This document shows, piece by piece, positions 11,992 through 23,738 of a DNA stretch of 64,000 nucleotides (position 1 is its first letter; each line of letters begins with the position of its first letter). Under the pieces are notes generated by a model. It was not told the origin of the DNA and made no database searches. It worked only from the letters and a program-made list of their open reading frames with translations. The DNA is from Flaveria trinervia (taxonomy: Eukaryota > Streptophyta > Magnoliopsida > Asterales > Asteraceae). The DNA is taken from NCBI GenBank assembly GCA_025506515.1, contig CM046453.1:31869845-31933844 (forward strand), given 5' to 3'. The translations under genes were made by a program, and so were the position numbers.

Positions 11992-13422
11992 CTACAAGAT
12001 TTTACAAAGTTCCATTTTAGTAATCGTTGATATAATCATATATATTTATTAACACCCTTTATGTCTCATAGACTTATTAATAAATAATATTTTAGAATCC
12101 AACGTTATATTTAAATATTGGTTAGGTGACCTTTATCCCATTATTTAAATAAACAAGGTAGTCATAAATGACAATTGCAACCTATTGCAACTTCTAGTGG
12201 TATGGGATCGTTTGAACATCTTTTGTTTATAACGGCATGTTTACCCCATCAACACCCTTTATAAAACACATTTTAGGTGATCCATTCAATATATTTTATA
12301 AATCAAGTCGTCCTACTTACACACACGTGTGAGTTTACAACATGAGTGGTTAGGTGACCTTTATCCCACAAACATGGTATTCTCACCTCAAGTCACAAGT
12401 TCCCTCAAAGTGGTTAGGTGACCTTTATCCCACTAAGAGTTTGCAAGTAACCTAAGTGTTGTGTAAAAGGATGGTGCTTAACTTGTTTTCAAAAGGGATT
12501 TAAAATGATACAATTCTTGTTATTGAAAAGTCTATGTAACATATGATTGTATGCATTCAACCATATGGTATTGAATCGATTCTTTTAAATAAAACTCATT
12601 TTATTTTACAAACCATTAATTCCTTTTATAGAACCATTCTATTTTGCTTAATGATTTGAGAACCAATTTTCTTGTTTATAGTTTGTATTAGAAGACGGTT
12701 TGTAAATCACATCCAAATAATCAAAACAAACATCATCATATGCAATCAACCAAACAAAACAAAGCATCCATATATGCATAACAAAGCATACTAAGTTGAG
12801 CACACTTGTTTAGCCAAAACAAGTGTGTCAAATGGTCTTGTCCTAAGGGTTAAGAAACATGATACATGGTTGATCAAAGGGACTCCCACTTGAATCCACA
12901 TCTTCAAGCATCCTCTTTGTTTTATCTTTTCTTCAAGTCTTGATCTTGAGCATCCTTTACAAAATTATGTATCCTAATACATGTTTCTAGTAAGGAAAAA
13001 AACTCCTAATCTATTTATTACAAATCATATGAATGAATAGATTACAATACAAAACTTGAAACCCAAAATAAAACATTACATGCCCAAATGAATATAACTA
13101 AACAACCAATCAAACAACCAAAAGGTCAAGGCTTTGTTATGCATAACCAAAACAACATATCCAAATCCTATGTTACGAAATGGGGCAGCCCCTTTTAACC
13201 CATGTTCTTGGCCAACATAAACCAAGAACAAATGGGTTAAGTCCATACAAACAAACATCTTATGACTAGATTTTTTAAAGATCCTTTCATGCATAAAGTA
13301 GTATCTTTAAGAAATCAAAAGGGGTTTAAACAAAACAGCCCACAAACATACGGGTATGAGGTGTCAAACACCATAAAACCCGAGAACAAGCAAGGATAAA
13401 GCATGTATGCTTTCGTATATGT
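11992..13422 (-). other. A2 untranslated leader with threefold motif
   Basis: Nearly identical to the A1 leader. Its three motif copies are at about 12120-12140, 12348-12368 and 12412-12432. Short frames here (for example near 13076-13294) start and end without homology to any domain and look like chance. Confidence 0.7.
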
Positions 13423-13436
13423 GGCTCTTGATGCCA
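13423..13436 (-). other. Primer binding site of A2
   Basis: TGGCATCAAGAGCC on the minus strand, one base from the LTR end, identical to A1. Confidence 0.75.
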
Positions 13437-13437
13437 T

Positions 13438-14341
13438 TGTTGGGATTCAACATGTTTATCAAAGTTCATATCATCCTCATTTATATGAAAAACGCAGCGG
13501 AATATAGTTTTAAAACATGTTAATTTGTTGGTTATTAAACCCATTTTAATAAGCAAACCCCAAAGCCATGGATCAATATACGAAATACATAAGATAAAAA
13601 CATAAGATGTAAAGAACACAACCTTGGAGCATTAAAGACGAAAACTAGAGGAGAAAGAAGATGAAATCGTGGCTTTAACTTCAAAAGGAAGTCCTCAAGA
13701 GGTGATACCCCAAGCTTGCACCAAACACCTTTGATTGCTAGGCTTCTAGACACAAATTTCAGCTACAAAACCCTCTTTTGTGAGCTGAAAATTCTGCTCA
13801 AAGCTTCCTCCAAAACCGTGAGAAAAGAGAGAAGAATAGAGAGAGCTTTGTGTGTGTTTTTTCTTGGATGTGATTGAAATGAATGTGTGTTCAAGTGCCA
13901 AGACTTGCATGTCTTGGAACTAAAAATGGGACCTCCAAGAAACAAAAGGGGCGGCCGAATTAGGTCCCCTTATGTTTCCCTCCCAATTCAAACATTTATA
14001 AAATATAAAATCACATCCTATGTATTTATAAAATTAAAACCATTTTAATTTTATATAACTAACACACACTATTATTTGCCATTGCTTAACCATATTAAAT
14101 AATGTACAAATAATCTTCTATGAACAAATCATTATCTATATATAATGACGTTCATCTACAAAAGCAATAATTTAGAAAATCCAATTTTCTAAATTGGTGT
14201 CATTATTTATTTGTGTGATCTTATCAACAAATAATTACCTTTTGGTGTTTGTATGGCTTGTTATTGGGTATGACCCGACTTGGATCATATTACACTAGCC
14301 ACATCAATTTAATATGAATCTTGGGCAGATCAATACTTTCA
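13438..14341 (-). repeat. 5' LTR of A2 (904 bp), outer right LTR of the array
   Basis: Minus strand TGAAAGTATT to CCCAACA, as in the central LTR. Immediately after 14341 the sequence becomes family B integrase (ATCAAGTGTATGATTTCTG), which is found uninterrupted at 41938 and 53238 in B2 and B3. That fixes the insertion boundary. The matching left target-site copy lies outside the window. Confidence 0.93.
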
Positions 14342-17300
14342 ATCAAGTGTATGATTTCTGAACTCAGTTCCATTATCACTCCTAATACACTTGACTGGAA
14401 GGGAATACTGCTTCTCAATGTACAGCACAAAGTGAATAATCTTCTGAGCACCTCATCCTTTGAATGTAGAAAGAAGTCCATACAAATCTGGAGTAATCAT
14501 CCACAATTACCACACAGTATTTCTTCTTTGCCATGCTCATTACTCTCACAGGACCAAATAGATCCATATGCAGTAATTGCAAGCACGCAGTGGACTTGGA
14601 CACTTCAATAGGAGGGAATGAGACTTTGTGCTGTTTTCCTTTTAAACAAGCAGTGCAGGTTTCATCATAGTGGAACTCCTTTATTGGTAAGCCTCTGACT
14701 AAACTATTGTGGCTAAGCTGATTCATGTTTTTAAGATTAACATGACCAAGCCTCCTGTGCCACAGTTTAGATTCTTGAGAAGAGGCTTTGGAAAATAGGC
14801 AAGATTGCCTTTGAGATCTATCTTCTTAGAGAGATCTAAGGCATACACTCTTCCTGTCCTGTTGGCTTTCAGGAGAGTGTGATCATCCAACACCTTGTCA
14901 ATTAAGTGCAAAACTTTGGATGACAGAATCCTACAGTTTTGACTGGTGAAAAGGGCAACATGGCCTTTATCACACATTTGACTGACACTCAAGAGGTTGT
15001 ACTTGAGATTTTCCACATGATTAACATCATCAAATTTGATTTCTCCATTGGAGACAAAGCCCTTACCGATGATGTACCCCTAGCATCATTGCCAAAAGAG
15101 ACAAATCCCTTCTTTCCTTGAGAGTAGTCATGAAGAAGAGAGCTGTTCCTAGTCATGTGCATAGATCCCCCACTGTCTACATACCAGATGCTACTTTGGC
15201 ATGTTGAAGAACCCTGCAATAATAAACAATCAGTTAGTTTTAGAGACCCAAACGTTTTTGGTTTTGGGCCTGGTCTCATCAATAGATGGTAAACTAACAG
15301 GTTTATTTGAAACAACAGCCTGAGAGGAAGAAGATGGTGTAGAAGAGGAGTCCTTTGACTTGGACCTCCTTCTCTGTGGTTTCAACATAGGAGAATCTAG
15401 TTGGTTAACTCTACCCAACAGATGTTGTACCATCATCACCAGTTGTGTCTGATTTTGTGATAAGACTTTCAGCTCATCAGACACATTGCCAGTGGAGTTT
15501 GATAAGGTCCTATGTTGCACCTTCTTCTTCTGAGCACTCTCAGCTGTCACCTGTTTAACCCCTTCCTTTTTGGATTTCTTTAAGGACTTAAGGGTTACAG
15601 GATTTGATGTTGCTGATACAAATGTGGTCTCAAACTCAGTTTTCATTTTTACCATTTTCTCATTAATTTCTTCTTTTTGTTTGAGTTTGGAACCTCTTTT
15701 GTACCAACAATCATCTGTAAGATGATTGAACGAACCACATACTTCACATGGTTTCTTCTTCATCTTAGGTTGATCATCAACTAAAGAGATGAAGCAACAG
15801 AAGACTTGTTCTTCAATGCTTTGGAAGCATTGGTTGCTTTCTTGACTACCTCTTTAGTAGTCTTCAAACTCTTTCTACTGTCAGTTTTCTTCTCTTCAGT
15901 ACTGACAGCAGTTGAAGTTTGAACTTCAGGTGTTAAATCCTGCTCTCTAGTCCTTTCAGGACCTTCAGGATTAACTCCTGAGTTGATCAACTCATTAATC
16001 ATGTGAATGTCAGCATTTGAACCATCAACATCAGCTGATAGGTTCAAGGAGGGCTTGATGCTGACTGCTACTTCTCATTGTGCTGTATCAGAAGGTAGAT
16101 CACATGATGTGATGGATTGGTTATCACTCTCACCATCAGATTCTACCTCTGCTCTTGGGGTAAAATCTGTAGGTGGAGCAGTGTGATTGTAACCAATTCC
16201 AAACTTCACATTTGAAGCAGATTGCTTACTAAGAAGCATTTCAAAACCTTTGCATGATTGTACCCATCTATCACACTCGACCTGGGTAACTGCAAGGGTT
16301 TCTTTGAGATCTTTGTACTTCTCTAGAAGTACTTCTTCTCTAGCCTTATCATCAATTATTTGGCATTCAGTTTATAAATCTCATCATTTTTATCTTTGAG
16401 CACAAACTCAAACTCAGCTTTGTTTTTGGAAATTATTTGTTCTAGCTCAATGTTCTTATTAATAGAGCTACATTTGCTTCTCTAATGGAAGCAAATGCTG
16501 CTATGCATGGTTCAGAACATAATTTGGTTTTTGCCTCAGAGGATACCTGTGATACCTGAGATGTAGAGGCATTGGAAAATGAAGTATCAGCAGACTCCAA
16601 AGCCATAAGAGCTAGATTCCAAAGGGACTGTCACCACCATGTTGACCAGCACCTGAGAACAGTTGATCATGAGCAGACAAGTCATCTGGTAAACTGCTCC
16701 AGTCAACAACTCCTGGGGTGAAGATGGTGTGTTGTTGAGATTGGGAAGGCTGAGGTTCTAGTAGTGCATGAGGTTGTGGTGTCATAGGAACTTGAACTTG
16801 ATTTGACTGTGGCATGTAATAACAAGGGTACGGATATGGCATTGACCCTGAGGAACAAAATATGCCGGAGATTGTTGTTGAGAATGATGACTAGAGGTGA
16901 CAGGATGTTACCCTCTGTGTTGTTGACTATTGCCAGGAAAAGTCACAAAGGGTGCAGTGGAGTTAGATCCAGTTGATCTACACTCTCTTGCAAGGTGTCC
17001 AAGCCTTTGGCATTTGTGACACCTCAACATGCTCTTGTCAAAATCAACTTTGGTTTTGCCAGAGAGTCCTGGGAATTTTCTTCCAGTTCTTTTATAGAAC
17101 TTCTGAGATCTGATATTTATCAAGGCCATTTGGCTCAAAATATCCATCTCTTCTAAGTCATCATCAGCAATCCCCTTGAGATCATCCATAATGAAACATA
17201 GATTGTCATTATTACATCCAGTAAACTGACCATCAACACTCACAAATGCAGAATCAGAAGTGCCCGAAGAGAAATTAATATGCTCATCATACTGGCATTC

Positions 17301-18052
17301 AGATGAAGCATATTCTGACTCATGACCCAACAAGGCAGTGTTGCCTTGTACAAAGTCTTCAGTGAGCTTTCCAGATGAAGACAGCTTTCTCTTTTGTTCT
17401 ATCTCTCTCTCAAAAGTGAGCAGTTTCCCATGGAGTTGGGTGAGAGATAGTTTGTCCAAACTTGCACTGGAGCGTAGGACAATAGTATATGTGTCCCATC
17501 TCTCAGGCAGTGATCTGAGAAATCTGTTATTCATCTGAATATTGGTGTATTCAAGTTTGACCATTTTTAGTTCAGAGATCAAACAAGAGAACCGCTCATA
17601 TTGTTGAGTCAGTGTCTCACCCTTTCTATGAGAGAATGTCTCAAATTGTTGGGCAAGAATTTCTCTATTATTTGCCAAGACCTCATCTATTCCTCCAAAT
17701 TGTTCTTTCAAGGCAATCCAGAGGTCATGGGCAGTTTCATGATGCATTAGCCCAGAATAGATTTCATTGGGCAGTGCCATGGCCAGAATTCCATGGGCTT
17801 TTGCATCAATTTCAAGCAACTTCTTATCCTCATCTGAGTATTGCTCCCTCCTCTTCGGAACCATTTGATTGGTTCCGGGTTATTCACCATAGGCTTGTGT
17901 GGACCATGTACCACTGATGTCCAACACCCTGCGCTGTTAACAGACAGGTGATGGAGCATACGTGTTTGCCATATGTTATACTCATTCCTAACCAGCATAG
18001 GTGGCTTGGTTGAGGAACCAGTATTGTGAGGATCATTGGAAGGAGTAGTCAT
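14342..18052 (-). pseudogene. B1 gag-protease-integrase (partial), copia type
   Basis: Gag starts at 18052 (MTTPSNDPHNTGSSTKPP) and continues in another frame at 16908-17864. A CCHC knuckle, CHKCQRLGHLAREC, lies at 16980-17021. A Pro/Gln-rich segment (16612-16842) and further charged, partly coiled-coil-like linker follow. A second CCHC motif, CEVCGSFNHLTDDC, is at 15707-15748. The protease motif WYVDSGGSMHMT is near 15170; DSG is kept, with G where plant copia proteases often have C. The GAG-pre-integrase zinc site and the integrase start (LLHMDLFGPVRVMSM, then VDDYSRFVWT) are at 14415-14726. Frame breaks occur near 17800, 16860, 16600-16050, 15770, 15240 and 15000. The 3' part is cut off at 14342 by the A LTR. 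Family knowledge places it in Ty1/copia; the long gag linker and the aORF of sister copies suggest a SIRE/Maximus-like lineage, which is inference. Confidence 0.88.
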
Positions 18053-18271
18053 TTTCAGTTCAAAAACAATTTAGTTCAAGCTTTTAAAAGTTTTAGACAG
18101 ACCACAACAAACTCAATGAGAACCAAGAAAAGATCTCAGGATGAATGAGCAGAAATACAGAAAATTCAATCTCTATAACCGTTCTTGCAAAAACAAAAGC
18201 TAATTCAATCAAACTTAGATCTTGAATAGCAGTTTCAATGATCAATTATTAGATCGATCAATGATTAACCT
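18053..18271 (-). other. B1 leader
   Basis: About 220 bases between the PBS and gag start, short in contrast to families A and C. No coding frame or repeat is seen. Confidence 0.6.
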
Positions 18272-18283
18272 GCTCTGATACCA
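18272..18283 (-). other. Primer binding site of B1
   Basis: TGGTATCAGAGC on the minus strand, the canonical plant initiator tRNA-Met site, two bases from the LTR end (TGTCA). Confidence 0.9.
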
Positions 18284-18518
18284 TTTGACAGGATCAGCGA
18301 TCACAAGTTTGATGTATTAGGATACAAAGCAGCGGAATACAAACAAGAATTAGACAAATTGTAGCAAGCAATCGATACTGTAAGCATTAAGAGCGCATAC
18401 GGTTATAGGGAGAGAATATATATTTCTGATTTCAAGGAATGTTTATAGATGTAGAATATTTCTAATCAAATCATTTGTTCATTCCATTCATTCATCATCG
18501 TTACAATAAGTTGTCACT

Positions 18519-18530
18519 CCTTATATAGAG
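18519..18530 (-). promoter_or_regulatory. TATA box of the B1 LTR
   Basis: CTCTATATAAGG on the minus strand, conserved at the same place in the other B LTRs (35657-35668, 46108-46119, and a variant at 57385-57398). It lies just downstream of the motif swarm, as expected for a U3 promoter. Confidence 0.7.
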
Positions 18531-18599
18531 TGCAACAATCACTGCTGTTATCACGGAAAGTGACAACTGGCAGATCTAATACAAAAAAACTAATTCTTA

Positions 18600-19080
18600 A
18601 CAAACTACTGAAATGTTCACAACTACTGAGAACATATCAGCGTGTTAAGTACAAAATATAAAACTACTGAAGCTACAACGACTGAAGAACAAGCTCTTCA
18701 GTCGTTTTACAAAACTACTGAAACATAAAAATATAAAACTACTGATATCACAACTACTGAAGAAGTACTCTTCAGTAGTTGTGACAAACTACTGAGGCTT
18801 CAGTACTTGATCTTCAGACTTTGACCTTCAGGTGTTTCATCAGCTGATGACTTCAGTAGATATCATCAGCTGATGTCTTCAGTCTTTGTCTTCAGACTTT
18901 GTACATCAGTTGTTGATCTTCAGCACTTGTAAACTCTTCAGCTGTTGTACTTCAGTACTTCGGTCTTTCAGCTTCAGCACTTGTGTTCTTCAGCTGTTGT
19001 ACTTCAGCACTTTAGTTCTTCAGCTGTGAGGTCTTCAGCATTTGATCTTCAGCTGTTGAAGTCTTCAGCACTTGTCAAAC
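18600..19080 (-). repeat. CAGTAGTT/AACTACTG motif swarm in B1 U3
   Basis: By eye at least nine exact AACTACTG or CAGTAGTT octamers, plus many one-base variants (CAGCTGTTG, CAGCACTTG, CAGTACTT). They include a perfect 15-bp inverted repeat, CACAACTACTGAAGA with a 5-base loop (18749-18783), and a 12-bp one, AACGACTGAAGA (18677-18706). The perfect palindrome TCATCAGCTGATGA is near 18838. Similar swarms occur in the other B LTRs. Confidence 0.85.
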
Positions 19081-19164
19081 TACTGATGAGGCTTTCAGCA
19101 GTGTTGTGATACCATTTGGGACTTAGAGGTTTTCTGATCTTGGCTCATTGGTTCTTTTGGTCCA

Positions 19165-19939
19165 ACAACAAGATATATAGAAGATTGATGCAAGTAGTAA
19201 ATACCTCCTAACAACGGTTTACTACCCTTAATATGCATGACTTAAAGCCATTCAATAACATCATCCCCTTCAATATCCAACTTGAAATGATTTAGGTGAA
19301 TCAATCATGTATCCTTTTGTTTCAGATGTCATGTTAAATCCAAGGACATACAATGATCATTCCTTGTTGATTTAACTTAATCAGGCTTAGACATCTTGCT
19401 CTCAACGAATAAGAGGAACGAATTCCATCTTGACTACATACGTTTTTCACAATCACCTCGTGTCACTCCTGAACATAGCCTTATGTACAGCCCATTATTT
19501 CAGAGCAGTGAAGAACTAGCTCAAGTATAACATTTGGTGAATTTCAAAACCAAATATGTATCTCAGGTCGGAGGATACCAAATGGTATTCGCCTTTACTC
19601 AAATTTACTTATGATCAATCTAAAAGATTCCATGTAGTAAAATTCAGATGCAGGTCATCCAATATTTGTATCCCACTATATCTATGAACCTTGGTAGCAA
19701 CCAATTGTTCTGTATTCATTCCTTATGAATATCCACCAATCCATGTTCACAATAGTTTTACGTTCATATTGTTCCCACAAACATGACCAGAACAGATATT
19801 TAGAATAATAGACATATTTAGAATAATAAACATATTCATGGATGTTATAATGCTAAAACGAATATAACTCAAAATATCACAAGTATATAAAGAGGTAAAT
19901 ATTACATTGTTTCGAACTTTAAATACTAAACAGATCAAT
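19165..19939 (-). other. C 3' untranslated region
   Basis: Aligns by eye with the A 3' untranslated region (67-821) from its first bases but with many differences. No gene seen. Confidence 0.6.
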
Positions 19940-22900
19940 TCCAGTCACTAGAATATCGAAGTCCTAAGGCACAAGTATGAGTTTCATGCTTTGCCCTTTC
20001 AAGGAGCTTCGTGAGTGGATCCGCAGTGTATTGATCGGTGTGAACTTTACGAATACATATTTTTCCCTTTTCAACTTCATCCCTTATGTAGTTGAATTTC
20101 TGCTCAATGTACCTAGCCTTTTGAAGAGGACGGGGTACCTTGATTCATGTAATCGTACCCTCGTGATCACAAAAGGATATCTAGGGGTCTTGAATGGTAG
20201 AGACCACCCTAGGTAGGTGATAAATTTCTTTATCCATTCACCTTCCTGAGCTGCTAATGATGCGGCTATGTATTTGATTTTGTAGTGGACAATGCTACTC
20301 CATTCATAATGAAGACATACCCCGATTGAGAATCATCTCGAATGGTTTGGAACTTGCATGTGTGTAACCCTTTAAAACAAGTTCCTCTCCATCAGATCCG
20401 TATATTAGAAACATTTCCTTAGTCCTTCTAAGGTATTTCAATATACTTTTAATAGTCATCCAATGGCTATTATCTGGATTCTGCTAATATCTGCTCGTCA
20501 TGATTAATGCGCATGACTCGTCCAGTCTAGTGCATATCATCCATACATGATGGATCCTATAGCTGACGCATATGGTATGTCCTTTATTCGATATTGCTCA
20601 TCCTTTGAGCTTGGACATTGAGATGTACTCAATATTGTCCCTCTTCGAATAGGTACCATACCCTTCTCAGACTTTTCAATCTGAACCTTTTCAAGACTTT
20701 ATCAATATATGCACTTTTGTTTAAACCTATCTACCGCGTCGATCTATCCCTGTAGATCTTTATTCCAAAATATAGGCGGCTTCGTCGATTTTATGGAAAA
20801 ACAATTTCCAAGTGAGGTTTTGACACCTTCCATGGTTTAATATCATTCCAAAAGGTAGTATGTCATTAACATACAAAACAAGAATGTTATTATGCTCCCA
20901 CTAGCCTTCTTATATACACAAGCCTCGTCAACGTTCCTGATGAAACCAAATTTTGATCTCTTCATCAAAATGTTGATTCCAACGTCTCAATGCTTGATTC
21001 AATCCATAGATTGACTTCTTTAACTTGCATACTTTTAGGATGTTGTGGATCGACAAAACCATCTGGCTGAACCATATGGACAGTGTCTTCGAGATGTCTA
21101 TTAAGACAAGTGGTTTTGACATCGATTTGCCAAATCTCGTAGTCATAATATGCAGCTATGGCAAATAATATCCTAATTGACTTTAGCATTGCCACAGGCA
21201 AGAAAATCTCATCATAATCAACCCGTTGATTTTGATTGAAACCTTTTGCTACAAGTATTGCTTTGTAAGTATCCAAGTTTCCATGTATATCTATTTTCTT
21301 CTTGAAACCCATTTGCATCCAACCGGTTTGGAGTTAAGTGGAGGGTCAACCAATTCCTAAACTTGATTGTCATACATGGATTGCATCTCAACGTTCATGG
21401 CATCAAGCCATTTGTCACAATCCAAATTGGACATTGCTTCATGGTATGTAGTTCACTCATCGGAGTCAGCCACATAGCATCCATTCATGAAAGATCCATA
21501 TCTTTCAGGTGGAATGCTAAATATACCAAATCTACCAACGTTTTTGTGTGTATTGATCAACCTCTTGATCATCATCAACAACCTCTTGTTGATTGCTAGT
21601 GTCAACCAAACGTGTACCGGCTTGTGGATTTTGATCCTCATCAAAATTCCAGTATACTATACGTTATCCCTTCCATAGGAACTTAGTTTCCAATAACTCA
21701 GCCCTTCGAGCAATAATTACTCTTGCTCTGTTGGATCAAAGAAGTAGTATCCTATACAATCTTTGGGATATCCAAAAATATACACTTAGTGAATCGACTA
21801 TCTTGGTCATGGTCATATTCAAAATATGAGCCATGGAGAGCATTGCGAAACCCTAAAATGATAGAGGTATTGAGCTTATAGCCATCATAGATTGAACCAT
21901 ATCCAATAGGGTTCGATTTCTCCTTACAGACACACTTTATGTTGTGGTGTTCGAGGTGGAGTAGGTTGTGAGACGATCCCACAACCTTTTACATGGTACT
22001 GAAAAGCATCATTGAGGTATTCACCTTCTCTATCTGAACGATGAACATTGATAGTTTTATAGAGTTGATTTTCTACTTCATTCTTGAAGGTTCTGAACAT
22101 TTCAAAAGCTTCAAGTTTATGTGTCATCATGTACACAAACCATAGCGACTATAATCGCCGGTAAAGGTAATGAAGTATCTATCACCATTTCTAGTCATTG
22201 TCTTTAAAGGGCCACATACATCCGAATGTATGATACCCAATAAGTCTTTTGCCCTCTCGTTAGTGCCACTAAAGGGCGACTTGTTCATCAGGTTTGTAAA
22301 CCAGATTCACACTCATCAAATGAAACATTTTTATTTGATTTTCAAAGATCATTCTTTTGAGGTGTTTGAATTGATTCTTGTTTATGTGACCAAGACGACA
22401 ACGTCAAAGATAATAATCACTTAAACCCATTTTAAGATTCTTGGTGCTTCTTTGGTATAATGAGCAATTATAGGATGATCATCATGAACCAATTCATAGA
22501 TTCCATTAAAAGGCATAGCCTTGGAATAAAATACATCATCCATACAAACATAAATACCATTTTAACAAACATTAATTCATATCCACATTGTCTAAAAGGG
22601 AAAACAAAATTATGTTCCTAGTCTAACTAGGAGCATACAAAATGTTCTTAAGAACAACTTCCAAACTATTAGAAAGTTTCAAAATATTGTCTCTTTAGGC
22701 CTCGACATCAACTTTTGCTCCGTTGCACATGTAGAGACTAGTGTCTCCCTTCTTGAAGTGCATATTTCTTTTGAACCCCTGCAACAAGTTGCATATGTGA
22801 GTTCCACATCCGGTATCCAATACCCATGTGTTTGGAGAAATACATTACAACCAATGTGAATTATGAAAGTTGTACTTGAGGTTTGCCCAGCATCCCTCTT

Positions 22901-23738
22901 GTTTCCCAACTCTTTGAGATAGGTTGGACAATACTTTTAACAATGTCCTATCTCTCCATACTCAAAGCATGGATCATTGTCCGTTATCTTAGGCTTCTCA
23001 AGCTTAGGCTTTGGAGGTTCTGCTTTAGCCTTTCCTTTCCCTTTCCCCTTGCCTTGGGATCAGGGAATGGCCTTTTCTTATTGCCTTCCTCATTGATGGA
23101 GAGAACAGGTAGATCCTTTCTACCTATCCCTGCCTTAGCTGTTTTGAGCATTGCGTGAAGCTCACCAATACTCTTTTCCCACCCGTTCATGTTGTAATTC
23201 ATTATGAATGTCTCAAACCTTTTGGTTAGGCCATTAAGGTCAAATCCATGGCTACCTCTTTTGCGACGGGACAATTAAGCCTCTCGAGGCGATCAACGTG
23301 GCATTTCATCTTAAGAACATAAGATGATACGGATTGGGTTTCTTCCATGTGACACACATGAAGTGCTCGAACCGTTTCGAAGCGCTCTACCCTAGCTTGT
23401 TGAAGGAACATTTCCTCGACTGGGTGATTATGTCATATGCCCCAAGTTGCTCCAAGTCCTTTTGGAGTTTTGGAATCATAGTTCCCATTATGAGGCGGGA
23501 AACCTGCATGGTATCCTCAGTGCATTGAAGCCAATCATCAAAGGCCACAACATCCTCAGGATCGGGTTGGTCAGGAATAGGATCGTCAAGGACATAGGCC
23601 TTTTCTCTTGCTTGAGAACAATTCTCAATTTTCGATACTAGTCCATAAAGTTATTATGGTTAAGACAATCCCCTTTTAAGATGGTTCTCGGTGATAGGGT
23701 AGGGACGGCCGGGGTAATGGCATGTTGTTTGCGGCCAT
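19940..23738 (-). pseudogene. C gag-pol, copia type, heavily decayed
   Basis: Gag starts at 23738 (MAANN) and matches A gag in fragments: a DDPIPDQPDPEDV-type segment near 23580 and the ERFETVRALHVCHMEETQSVS stretch at 23226-23411. A lysine-rich nucleocapsid region is near 23000-23100; its knuckle is degraded. The protease area is near 22750-22850. Integrase fragments are at 21752-22136, with an SDREGEY motif in place of DRGGEY. The RT start (KSIRILFAIAAYYDYEIWQIDVKT) is at 20965-21318, and KKSIYGLNQALRRWNQHFDEE at 20928-21146. RNase H traces are near 20220-20340. The gene is cut by many stops and indels and cannot be functional. Homology to A is evident at nearly every block, so A and C are one lineage at different ages. 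Confidence 0.85.

Larger units (their letters stand above)
7202..14341 (-). mobile_element. Ty1/copia retrotransposon, family A, unit A2
   Basis: This is the second internal region plus its 5' LTR. The minus-strand order matches A1: LTR 13438-14341, PBS, leader, gag-pol, 3' untranslated region, polypurine tract, then the shared LTR. The right end abuts copia B1 in mid-integrase, showing that family A inserted into B1. The left end continues into A1 without any host DNA. Confidence 0.93.
14342..19164 (-). mobile_element. Copia family B, copy B1, truncated by the A insertion
   Basis: Contains the 5' LTR, PBS, leader, gag, protease and the first part of integrase on the minus strand. The remaining integrase, RT, RNase H and everything downstream must lie left of the A array, outside the window. 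Its right edge sits within a few bases of the polypurine tract of copia C, so B1 inserted into C. Confidence 0.9.
18286..19164 (-). repeat. 5' LTR of B1 (879 bp)
   Basis: Minus strand TGGACCAAAAG to CCTGTCA. The ends were placed by comparison with the B LTRs at 45868-46823 and 57183-58017, which diverge from it just outside GGTCCA (plus strand). The U3 part (about 18600-19164) is full of short CAGTAGTT-type motifs. Confidence 0.9.

Noticed and set aside
18600..19080. Heat-shock-element array like that of heat-activated copia LTRs
   Set aside because: The repeated words contain CTTC and GAAG but not the nGAAnnTTCn spacing needed for heat-shock elements.
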